The translations under genes and the position numbers were made by a program. Shown in pieces: positions 1 through 6,116 of a stretch of 11,318 nucleotides of DNA. Location of the stretch: NCBI GenBank assembly GCA_016841005.1, contig JAEORG010000062.1, positions 1 to 11,318 on the forward strand. The letters run 5' to 3'. The first letter of the stretch is position 1. The number at the start of each line of letters is the position of its first letter. The notes beneath the pieces are model-generated. The model did not search any database, had not been told where the DNA came from, and was given only the letters and a program-made list of their open reading frames with translations. This stretch comes from Candidatus Thorarchaeota archaeon (GTDB lineage: Archaea; Asgardarchaeota; Thorarchaeia; Thorarchaeales; Thorarchaeaceae).

Positions 1-113
1 AGATGGTCATGCGAGGAAAAGCTGGAGGACAAACGGAGGAGGAAACGAAAGAGAACCTATCGGTGCTCTTCAATATTATAGATCAAGGATTGAAACATTA
101 TGATGGAAACTGA
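1..113 (+). CDS. C-terminal fragment of an unidentified protein, possibly a TetR-type regulator
   Basis: The reading frame starting at base 3 is open from the window edge to a TGA at 111-113. Its last 36 residues include a hydrophilic Glu/Lys/Thr-rich stretch, then an amphipathic helix reading LSVLFNIIDQGLKHYDGN. An ending of the type 'xxLFxxIxxGL' is common in the ligand-binding domain of TetR-family repressors, and such a regulator would suit the genes behind it, but the fragment is too short to assign. It overlaps the next gene by 14 bases, which implies co-transcription and probably coupled translation. The true start lies outside the window. The coding call rests on the plausible composition and on the overlap; the TetR idea is inference only. 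Confidence 0.5.
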   Translation, partial: MVMRGKAGGQTEEETKENLSVLFNIIDQGLKHYDGN

Positions 114-567
114 AACACAAATGAAGAATGATAATCAGACAGAACATAGTGTCCAAAGTGGAATACGACGATTCCTCACTGTGCTTGGAATTAGCTTTGG
201 GTGGACCTTTCTAACAGCGCTTGTTATTGGTTGCCTAACAGCTGGCGTTTGGACAATAATTCCGACTGAATTCCTAACATGGGGAGCGTCCAAGGTCAAT
301 CTAATTGGATATGTATCACACTGCTCCTTTGCACCTGTTAGCACACTTACACTTCTTGGTTCTGCAATTGTTGGTGGTCGCTTGATGCTAAGAATGCCCA
401 TGAGAAACCCAATCGGAATCGTAGTCTTCGTAAGTGCAGCCCTAGGGACCGTAATAGGAATGATTCGAGGGATAGACATCCTGACTTTTGCAGGGATGGG
501 AGCTGGAGTAGGTGTTGGATTCGTAGTTGCGGTAATAATCGGGCTCTTGCAAAAGCAGGAGGCATAG
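100..567 (+). CDS. Four-helix integral membrane protein of unknown function
   Basis: A 155-residue protein I do not recognise. A polar N-terminus of about 24 residues is followed by four hydrophobic segments at about residues 28-52, 76-97, 104-122 and 128-150, and a short QKQEA tail. The last helix pair is Gly/Val-rich (GMGAGVGVGFVV), which suggests close helix packing. There is no obvious catalytic or ligand motif. Two ATGs stand together at 100 and 103 and a third at 121; an AAGGA about 11 bases upstream favours 100 or 103. It overlaps the preceding gene and ends 5 bases before the flavodoxin start, and that flavodoxin's AGGAGG lies inside this gene's last codons, so the two are clearly in one operon. 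A membrane partner for the flavodoxin or the transporter is possible but not shown. Confidence 0.85.
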   Translation: MMETETQMKNDNQTEHSVQSGIRRFLTVLGISFGWTFLTALVIGCLTAGVWTIIPTEFLTWGASKVNLIGYVSHCSFAPVSTLTLLGSAIVGGRLMLRMPMRNPIGIVVFVSAALGTVIGMIRGIDILTFAGMGAGVGVGFVVAVIIGLLQKQEA

Positions 568-572
568 AAAAG

Positions 573-1070
573 ATGACAAAAGCCATTGTGATATACCAAT
601 CCCTATTTGGAAACACAAAGAAAATAGCTCTGAGTCTTGCGAAAGGATTGGAAGAATCTGGAGTCAGTTCCGATTGTCTGCATATTGATGAGGTCAATCT
701 CGAGAAATTGCATGAGTACGACTTCATTGCAATCGGAGGACCAACTCACATTCTTGGAATGTCTAAGCAAATGAAGGCATTCATAGAGAAATTGAAGACT
801 GTTGATCTACATGGAAAGATGGGGTTCAGTTTTGATACAAGAATTCTATCAAAGATGAATAAGAAGACCCTGTTCTTTTTGGAGAACAGTGCAGCTAGAA
901 GAATAGAAGGGAAGATGAAACGTCAGAAAATAAAGATGGTTAGGCCTCGTGAATCTGCACTAGTAACTGGTCGGGAAGGGCCTTTGAATCAGGAAGCGGA
1001 ATCTAGATTTCTCCAGATTGGAAAAGAGATTGGTGCTATTATTATACCTAAATTGCATCAGGTCACATAA
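573..1070 (+). CDS. Flavodoxin-domain protein (FMN-binding electron carrier)
   Basis: A 165-residue protein, normal size for a flavodoxin, expected to bind FMN non-covalently in the cytoplasm and carry electrons. The phosphate loop is SLFGNT at residues 10-15, after the first beta strand (AIVIYQ). The second conserved block GGPTHILGM is at 55-63, followed by an amphipathic helix (MKAFIEKL). A third strand with FSFDTR at 86-90 and a late GREGPL segment at 133-138 match archaeal flavodoxin-family proteins. A perfect AGGAGG at 557-562 lies 10 bases before the ATG. No redox partner (ferredoxin reductase or oxygenase) is adjacent, so its electron donor and acceptor are unknown; the neighbours are a membrane protein and a transporter. 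The family call is firm, the physiological role open. Confidence 0.93.
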   Translation: MTKAIVIYQSLFGNTKKIALSLAKGLEESGVSSDCLHIDEVNLEKLHEYDFIAIGGPTHILGMSKQMKAFIEKLKTVDLHGKMGFSFDTRILSKMNKKTLFFLENSAARRIEGKMKRQKIKMVRPRESALVTGREGPLNQEAESRFLQIGKEIGAIIIPKLHQVT

Positions 1071-1086
1071 TTCAACAGGAATCTTA

Positions 1087-1132
1087 CATGAGAACCACAA
1101 ATCGAATGACTCATTAGTCGTGGTTCCTCATG
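1087..1132 (+). promoter_or_regulatory. Long inverted repeat in the leader of the transporter gene
   Basis: The arms at 1087-1098 and 1120-1132 pair over 12 base pairs with a single extra C bulged at about 1127 in the 3' arm. A second, inner stem GACT/AGTC (1107-1110 and 1115-1118) has a CATT loop and stacks almost directly on the outer stem, leaving a 9-base bulge on the 5' side. The element begins 16 bases after the flavodoxin stop and ends 30 bases before the transporter ATG. It is followed by GCTTTCTTTACC, a weak pyrimidine-rich run. It could be a terminator or attenuator between flavodoxin and transporter, an RNA leader structure, or a protein-binding dyad. A TATTATTATA at 1037-1046, behind a purine-rich run, could be a TATA box giving a leader of about 90 bases that contains it. 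Confidence 0.55.
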
Positions 1133-1162
1133 GCTTTCTTTACCTGAAGGAAGGTGATGCCA

Positions 1163-2509
1163 ATGCTTCCCCTCTCAAAGAAGATAGGATATTCAATGGG
1201 TCGCTTCGGACCGTCGTTCCTACTATCTATGATTACTGTCACTGCTTTCTATGTATATGGGACACGGTTCGATCTCAATTGGTTCTTGAATGGAGTCTCA
1301 CTTGCAGCCTCCTATACTGTGATTGGCCTTACACATTGGTTGACTGGATATTATAGTGATGGGCTGAAGAACAGATTTGGTCGACGCCGTCCATTTGTAA
1401 TCCTTGGGACGCCAGGCATTGTCATTACTGGTTTCTTATTGTTTGTGCCAAACTGGTTTCTCAATACAGCTGATAGCTCGCTCGAACTTGTAGTCTTCGG
1501 GTACTATGTAACCATGCTCTGCCTTTTCAAGTTCTTCTATGCATTTACCATGACTGCACATCAAGCATGGTTGCCAGAGATTACTCATGAGGACGAGAGA
1601 CCTCTTACATCAGGACTGATGAACACCTTCAACTTTGCAGCAGATTCAGGTGGAGCACTTTTAGGATTTATGACCCCTCTGCTATTTATCGATGGACCGC
1701 CACCTCAGCTGAGTGAAACAGGCCTCATGTTGTTACTCTCATTTTCTTTAATCACGTTCATCTTCATGCTCCCGTCGATGACTGTGATACGGGAGAAAGA
1801 AGAGATTGAACCTGTTAAACGAAGCTTAAGTGAAGAAACTAGGGTTGCAATAGGAAATCGAACATTCGTTAGATGGACCATTGCTGTTGGATTTCTTTCA
1901 TTCACATTCATAACGATATCCCATCAGATGGTCGGATTCATACAACAAGTCCTCCTCCTTGATACAATTGAAGCCTTGATACCACCAGCACTCGGAATGC
2001 TAGGATCAACAGTAGTGTGTTTCTACCTATGGTTAATCGGAATTCGTAGATTAGGAAAGAGGAAATCTCTGATGATTGGATTATGTATACTTGCTATCGT
2101 GATTCCATTGACACCCGTCCTTCAGAGCCTTGGAGGCATTATTGGGTATACACTTGTCGCTTTCCTGTTCTTTGTAGCTATAGGTGCGGGAATGGCTATC
2201 TATTATCTCATGAGCTATGTTGTTCCTGCAGATATCGCTCATGTAGACGAATTAGTCACTGGAGAGTCACGTGCAGGGATTTACACTGGATTCATTGGCG
2301 TACCACTGAATATGTTCCAAGCAGCTGCTTCACTACTACTCGGAGGACTCATGTATATGTCAGATATCATGACTGGAAATGAATTATGGGGACTTATGTG
2401 GTGGGGACCCTTCTTTGCTCCGTTTCTCATTATAGCTGCATTTATTCTGAGAAAAGTGGATATAGACCCAGACTTTGATGAACTTGAAAGGGTGAAACAA
2501 GAGGGATAG
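1163..2509 (+). CDS. GPH/SLC45-like major facilitator transporter
   Basis: A 448-residue polytopic membrane protein with about 12 hydrophobic segments, normal for the glycoside-pentoside-hexuronide:cation symporter branch of the major facilitator superfamily. The N-terminus (KKIGYSMGRFGPS) is typical of that branch. The loop after helix 2 carries RFGRRRPF at residues 71-78, the signature shared by plant sucrose transporters and animal SLC45 proteins. ERPLTSGLMNTF in the loop after helix 4 is also family-like. It probably moves a sugar or glycoside with a cation; substrate and direction cannot be read from sequence. Start: GTG at 1154 and ATG at 1157 are also in frame, but AGGAAGG at 1148-1154 lies 8 bases before the ATG at 1163 and too close to the other two. 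The hydrolase gene follows after 3 bases, so import and hydrolysis may be coupled. Confidence 0.9.
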   Translation: MLPLSKKIGYSMGRFGPSFLLSMITVTAFYVYGTRFDLNWFLNGVSLAASYTVIGLTHWLTGYYSDGLKNRFGRRRPFVILGTPGIVITGFLLFVPNWFLNTADSSLELVVFGYYVTMLCLFKFFYAFTMTAHQAWLPEITHEDERPLTSGLMNTFNFAADSGGALLGFMTPLLFIDGPPPQLSETGLMLLLSFSLITFIFMLPSMTVIREKEEIEPVKRSLSEETRVAIGNRTFVRWTIAVGFLSFTFITISHQMVGFIQQVLLLDTIEALIPPALGMLGSTVVCFYLWLIGIRRLGKRKSLMIGLCILAIVIPLTPVLQSLGGIIGYTLVAFLFFVAIGAGMAIYYLMSYVVPADIAHVDELVTGESRAGIYTGFIGVPLNMFQAAASLLLGGLMYMSDIMTGNELWGLMWWGPFFAPFLIIAAFILRKVDIDPDFDELERVKQEG

Positions 2510-2512
2510 AGA

Positions 2513-3289
2513 GTGAGCAGGGATTTTATTCCAGGTGCAGAACCACTCCTTCTTGAGGGGAATGAGACCGGATGCCTGTTAATTCATGGTGGTGGTGGAG
2601 GAACAACTTGGGACCTGAAAGAATTCGCAAATAACCTTCACTTGAAGACAGGAATGACCATCTGGCTACCAGCTTTGGCTGGCTACGGGACCAGACCTGA
2701 AGATCTCTATGATGTGACATTTGATGATTTGCTATCGGATGCGTATGCAGGACTTGATAAACTGCTTACTACATGCACGAAAGTCTTCGTAGTAGGACAT
2801 AGTCTTGGAGGTGCCATATCCCTAGTTCTCGCATCTGAAAGGAAGGAGGTCTCAGGAGTCGTGACTTGGGCAGCTCCATTTACAGTGAAAAATCGACTGC
2901 TCTCAGTTCTTCCCATTTTGAATCGAATTCCCCTATTACGCAGAGCTATACCGAAAACGCATCCCGCACCAGTCCCACGATGGCTGAGAGAGCAGGGATG
3001 GATTGGTTATGAATGGATTCCTACGAAGGTGGGTGTATTTACTCTTGAGGGACTTAGACGACTCAAAGACGCGTTAAATAAAATCACCTGTCCAGTCTTA
3101 GTAATACAGGGTTCTGAAGATGAGATGGTTGAGGAGGATAGTGCACAGAGAATCTTTGATGGTGTGCACTCAGATAGGAAAGGATTACACATAGTCAAAG
3201 GTGCTAATCATCCAATAATGAGTCAAGATGAATTCAAGAACGACCTGTTCAATAGAACAATTGAATTCTTAGATGAAATCTCAACTTGA
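2513..3289 (+). CDS. Alpha/beta hydrolase, Est30-like carboxylesterase
   Basis: A 258-residue cytoplasmic serine hydrolase without signal peptide. The oxyanion segment HGGGGG is at 25-30, the nucleophile elbow GHSLGG at 95-100 (Ser97), the acid Asp203 in GSEDEM and the base His233 in GANHPI, so the triad is complete. The order and wording of the blocks (GYGTRPEDL near 58, VVTWAAPF near 117, SEDEMV..DSA near 201) match Est30/COG1647 carboxylesterases and monoacylglycerol lipase-like enzymes, which cleave short to medium acyl esters. A cap region (about 125-175) is rich in Leu, Pro and Arg. The start is a GTG with GAGGG 7 bases upstream, 3 bases after the transporter stop, so translation is probably coupled. 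Its substrate may be what the transporter brings in; that is inference. Confidence 0.9.
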   Translation: MSRDFIPGAEPLLLEGNETGCLLIHGGGGGTTWDLKEFANNLHLKTGMTIWLPALAGYGTRPEDLYDVTFDDLLSDAYAGLDKLLTTCTKVFVVGHSLGGAISLVLASERKEVSGVVTWAAPFTVKNRLLSVLPILNRIPLLRRAIPKTHPAPVPRWLREQGWIGYEWIPTKVGVFTLEGLRRLKDALNKITCPVLVIQGSEDEMVEEDSAQRIFDGVHSDRKGLHIVKGANHPIMSQDEFKNDLFNRTIEFLDEIST

Positions 3290-3423
3290 TGGCAATTCGT
3301 AATTTCACATCCTATCAACCAGTCTTCATAAACTGCTTCATTATTCAATTATCAAATTGCTTATTACAAAAGTATGCCTAACATTTCCAAGTCGCGTGTG
3401 ATTAACACAGGGGAAGGTTTCAG
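3290..3423 (+). promoter_or_regulatory. Intergenic promoter region of the beta-helix surface protein gene
   Basis: These 134 bases hold no gene. They are A+T-rich in the middle, and TTATTACAAAAG at about 3361-3372 is the best TATA-like candidate; it would place a transcript start near 3390 and a leader of about 30 bases. AGGGGAAGG at about 3409-3417 is a good ribosome site for the ATG at 3424. The TATA match is weak, so the exact promoter position is uncertain, but a separate transcript from the upstream operon is likely given the gap. Confidence 0.35.
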
Positions 3424-5571
3424 ATGAAAAACAAGGGAAGAGTAGTGTCCCTTCTTGTTTCAGCCCTTCTGTTATCATTAATAATAGCTTTTATTCCCCA
3501 AACCACAATCAACCAAGAAACAACGTTCCGAGGGGCTAAGGAGGAAGGTACGGAATTATTTCTACATGAACCAAGAGTAAATGTCATGGCTGCTTTAGTA
3601 GATCATGATCCTATCACGATAGATGGCAATTCAGCGTTCCATGATTTTGCAGATGCAGAATCTTTAGACGGAGATGGAAATGAGAGTGATCCGTATATCA
3701 TCCAGTGGTTTCAAATTGACCTAGATGGGGAAGATGGTCACTGTGTCGATATTTCAAATACAGATATTCACTTTGTAATTAAGGAATGTAATTTTACAGG
3801 AGCAAAACAGACGTCTCGAGCAGGAATTCACCTAGACAATGTCACTAATTGTGAGGTGCTCAATAATACCTTTTTTACAAATTATGATGGAATAAATTGT
3901 GTTGGGGAGTATATCAGTATTGTAAACAATACTATAGATGGAGGGGGAACTCATTCGGGCATTTTTAGTCTTGGATTAAATCATTCTGTAATTTCAGGAA
4001 ACAATATTACAGACGTTACCATGGGCATCAATATCTTATTTTCACATCAATGTGAAATAGCACAAAATTCTTTTGCAGATTGTTATGCCTCTGCAATTGC
4101 CTTCGGAGTTGCCACAGAAGTAACTATTTCTGATAACGTCAAAACAGGTAGCGGGGATGTAGGTGCAGGGATCTCTGATGCACATAATTTTACTCTGATG
4201 AGAAATGCATTCAGTTACTGTTATTATGGAATCTATCTTATTGAGTCCACAAATAATTACATCACGAACTGTACACTTCAGAACAATACGGAAGGAATCC
4301 ACTTTGAGAATAATGCTAATTCGAACTATGTTGAATTATGTGAGATCTTGGATAGTGAAGAATACGGAATAGAGATAGAGTCTGACGTTTCAAATAACCT
4401 CTTCAAATTGAATACATTTCGCAATAGCACAATCTATCATGTGGATTGTAATGGGATTGGAAATGTTTTCGATTTCAATTATTATGATAATTACACTGGA
4501 TATGATTTTGATGGAGATGGAATAGGAGAAAGTCCTCATATACTCAATGGAGGACCAAGCTCGATTGAAGAAATTGATTATCACCCTTTGGTCATGAAGC
4601 CTACATATCCTGTATGGAATCCTACCCCATCAAATCAGTATCTTGAATTTGGAGAGAGCTTGAGCTACGACCTGGATATAACATCTCCAGTTCCAGTGCA
4701 GGAATGGGGAGTCAGCGATACAACTCATTTTACAATAGATGCAAATGGATTGATACAGGATATTGATGTTCTTGATGTTGGCACCTATCCTGTTGATGTT
4801 GTAGTAACGAATACATTTGGCCTTTCAATAGAAGCAAGTTTTTCAGTTAATGTGGATGATACAATTGATCCCACTTGGATCTCACAAATCAAGAATAAGA
4901 CCTATGCCTATGGAGAATCAATCGAGTTCCAGATGACTGCATGGGACCTTGCAGGGATTGATCACTGGACCATCAGTGACTCGGACCACTTCTCACTGAC
5001 GGAATCGTCCTATGCTGACACCAGTATCGCAACTATTGAAGCGACTTCAACCCTAACATCAGGTGCATATCCTCTGACCATCACTGTCTATGATAACTAT
5101 GATAACTCAGTAAGTGCGCAATTCTATGTGAATGTTGGAGAAGAGGCAACTGACACAAATAGCCCAATATGGATTGTCTTGCCACATGATGCTATAATAC
5201 AACGAGACGACTCGTTCTATCAGCAAGTTGGTGCGTGGGACGAATCAGGTATCGCATCATGGAACCTTACTGGTTCGTCATTATTCACTATCGACGAGAA
5301 TGGAGTCATTACCAACACTGGGACACTCACAGATGGAATATACAACCTGGAGGTAAGAGCATATGATCCAGCGGGCAACTATTGCTCTGCAGAATTCACA
5401 AGCACCGTGATTGAAATACCAAGTAGTACTACAACAACACCGACCACTACAACAGACACTGTGGAAGTGATTGATACTGGATTCATCATGGGCACCGCAG
5501 GAGTAGCACTTGCAGTTGTTGCTCTAATCATGGGAATCGGAGCATTCCTGAATACTCGTAAGGGTACATAA
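3424..5571 (+). CDS. Secreted, membrane-anchored beta-helix protein with Ig/cadherin-like repeats
   Basis: A 715-residue surface protein. Residues 1-28 are a signal peptide (basic start, then LLVSALLLSLIIAF). Residues about 60-392 form a right-handed parallel beta-helix of the NosD/PbH1 type, with short turns rich in Asn, such as NNTF, NNTI and NNIT. This part closes with DFDGDGIGESPH at 361-372, the Asp/Gly motif that usually ends NosD-like helices. Three Ig- or cadherin-like domains follow (about 393-478, 481-571 and 578-663), the last two sharing AWD.(L/E)(A/S)GI.(H/S)W. A Ser/Thr stalk (667-678), a hydrophobic helix (686-709) and the tail NTRKGT anchor it. More than ten N-x-S/T sequons suggest heavy N-glycosylation. 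Beta-helices of this kind bind or cleave polysaccharides; no catalytic site is evident, so adhesion or glycan binding is equally possible. It ends convergent to the ATP-cone gene. Confidence 0.93.
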   Translation: MKNKGRVVSLLVSALLLSLIIAFIPQTTINQETTFRGAKEEGTELFLHEPRVNVMAALVDHDPITIDGNSAFHDFADAESLDGDGNESDPYIIQWFQIDLDGEDGHCVDISNTDIHFVIKECNFTGAKQTSRAGIHLDNVTNCEVLNNTFFTNYDGINCVGEYISIVNNTIDGGGTHSGIFSLGLNHSVISGNNITDVTMGINILFSHQCEIAQNSFADCYASAIAFGVATEVTISDNVKTGSGDVGAGISDAHNFTLMRNAFSYCYYGIYLIESTNNYITNCTLQNNTEGIHFENNANSNYVELCEILDSEEYGIEIESDVSNNLFKLNTFRNSTIYHVDCNGIGNVFDFNYYDNYTGYDFDGDGIGESPHILNGGPSSIEEIDYHPLVMKPTYPVWNPTPSNQYLEFGESLSYDLDITSPVPVQEWGVSDTTHFTIDANGLIQDIDVLDVGTYPVDVVVTNTFGLSIEASFSVNVDDTIDPTWISQIKNKTYAYGESIEFQMTAWDLAGIDHWTISDSDHFSLTESSYADTSIATIEATSTLTSGAYPLTITVYDNYDNSVSAQFYVNVGEEATDTNSPIWIVLPHDAIIQRDDSFYQQVGAWDESGIASWNLTGSSLFTIDENGVITNTGTLTDGIYNLEVRAYDPAGNYCSAEFTSTVIEIPSSTTTTPTTTTDTVEVIDTGFIMGTAGVALAVVALIMGIGAFLNTRKGT

Positions 5572-5591
5572 TGGGAGTGAGATTCAAGACC

Positions 5592-5633
5592 AAAAAAAAA
5601 CAAGAAACCTCAAGAAGCAATTTGCTTCTGAGG
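5592..5633 (-). terminator. Hairpin plus U9-tract terminator for the ATP-cone transcript
   Basis: The arms at 5608-5618 and 5624-5633 make two 5-bp stems (CCTCA/TGAGG and GAAGC/GCTTC) separated by one bulged A, with an AATTT loop. Read on the minus strand, the hairpin is followed by TTTCTTG and then nine T residues (5600-5592). Archaeal polymerase stops on such oligo-U runs. The element lies 72 bases beyond the ATP-cone stop codon, so it is best read as that gene's terminator. On the plus strand it lies just after the surface-protein gene but has no T-run. Confidence 0.65.
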
Positions 5634-5648
5634 ATCTACATAAAATTC

Positions 5649-5670
5649 CCTCTCATGTCACGATGAGAGG
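5649..5670. repeat. Perfect 8-bp inverted repeat between convergent genes
   Basis: CCTCTCAT at 5649-5656 and ATGAGAGG at 5663-5670 are perfect complements around a 6-base loop. The hairpin sits between the convergent surface-protein and ATP-cone genes, next to the U-tract terminator. It may help end or protect either transcript. There is no T-run directly after it on either strand, so a role as an intrinsic terminator on its own is uncertain. Confidence 0.5.
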
Positions 5671-5704
5671 TTAGGAAGTATGCTAGTATTAAGGCGTTGT
5701 GAAA

Positions 5705-5956
5705 TTACAAGTGACTACGTCGTTCCCTATCATAACTATTCCAATGTGATATCGCTGAGGAAAATCCTCGGGTTTTAAGTGCGGAATGTATCTGGGTACG
5801 AATATCAGAACTCTCCATCTGGCTCTCGGAGCTGCTGGAGAACGAGTCTGCAATGCTTCTTGCATCACTGTAAGGGGCACCGGATTTCACAATACTTACA
5901 ACGACTTTCTCAGGCATAAATGCCTCAAGAGATCCATCGCGTTTCTTTACTTGCAT
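5705..5956 (-). CDS. Stand-alone ATP-cone domain protein
   Basis: An 83-residue protein that is essentially one ATP-cone domain, the nucleotide-sensing module of NrdR and of the N-terminus of ribonucleotide reductases. It opens VKKRDGSLEAF (3-13), followed by the conserved EK (16-17), a Gly-Ala turn (26-27), an ARSIAD helix (32-37) and an S.DIRTQI..AL helix (50-60). It closes with HWNSYDRERR (71-80), like the W..YDR end of short archaeal ATP-cone proteins. No zinc ribbon precedes it, so it is not NrdR, and no reductase is attached. It probably binds ATP/dATP and may regulate a partner by association. The residues at 38-48 are an unusual Ser/Glu run. GAAGGAA lies 7 bases before the ATG. It is transcribed alone: divergent from amrS, convergent with the surface protein. 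Confidence 0.85.
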   Translation of the reverse strand: MQVKKRDGSLEAFMPEKVVVSIVKSGAPYSDARSIADSFSSSSESQMESSDIRTQIHSALKTRGFSSAISHWNSYDRERRSHL

Positions 5957-5973
5957 TGATTTATTCCTTCATT

Positions 5974-5991
5974 GGAACGTTTCTACGTTCC
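5974..5991. promoter_or_regulatory. Perfect 7-bp dyad just upstream of the ATP-cone gene
   Basis: GGAACGT (5974-5980) and ACGTTCC (5985-5991) are exact complements around TTCT. The dyad ends 17 bases upstream of the ATP-cone start codon, before its ribosome site (5964-5970). It falls where transcription would begin if the TATA box is at 6012-6024. It could be a repressor operator over the start site or a small 5' hairpin in the mRNA. No known NrdR-box pattern is seen. Confidence 0.45.
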
Positions 5992-6011
5992 TTATAATGA
6001 TTAGTTTAGTA

Positions 6012-6024
6012 TTTTATATTAAAA
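6012..6024. promoter_or_regulatory. TATA-like box in a divergent promoter region
   Basis: TTTTATATTAAAA is the most TATA-like run in the 160-base gap between the divergent ATP-cone and amrS genes, and it reads acceptably on both strands. On the minus strand it predicts a start near 5992 and a leader of about 36 bases. On the plus strand it predicts a start near 6044. A second candidate, TTATAAT at 5992-5998, could serve amrS. The assignment is by pattern only. Confidence 0.4.
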
Positions 6025-6116
6025 CTATGGATAGTCGCACAAGATAAAATCAGAAATAATCATAGAAAAGGATGTGGAAATGGTCGGGGTGGGAAATTCT
6101 GGATTAGATAGAACGA

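Noticed and set aside
135..727. Long minus-strand frames opposite the membrane protein and flavodoxin genes.
   Set aside because: They lie opposite well-supported genes with ribosome sites and recognisable domains, and their translations are Pro/Arg/Thr-rich without any motif.
1018..1356. A 112-codon plus-strand frame spanning the flavodoxin end and transporter start.
   Set aside because: It crosses two real genes out of frame, has no ribosome site and a Cys/Leu/Trp-rich composition typical of a shadow frame.
3290..3423. Small hairpins (CAATT/AATTG, GTGT/ACAC) before the surface protein gene.
   Set aside because: Arms of 4-5 bases in A+T-rich sequence are expected by chance.
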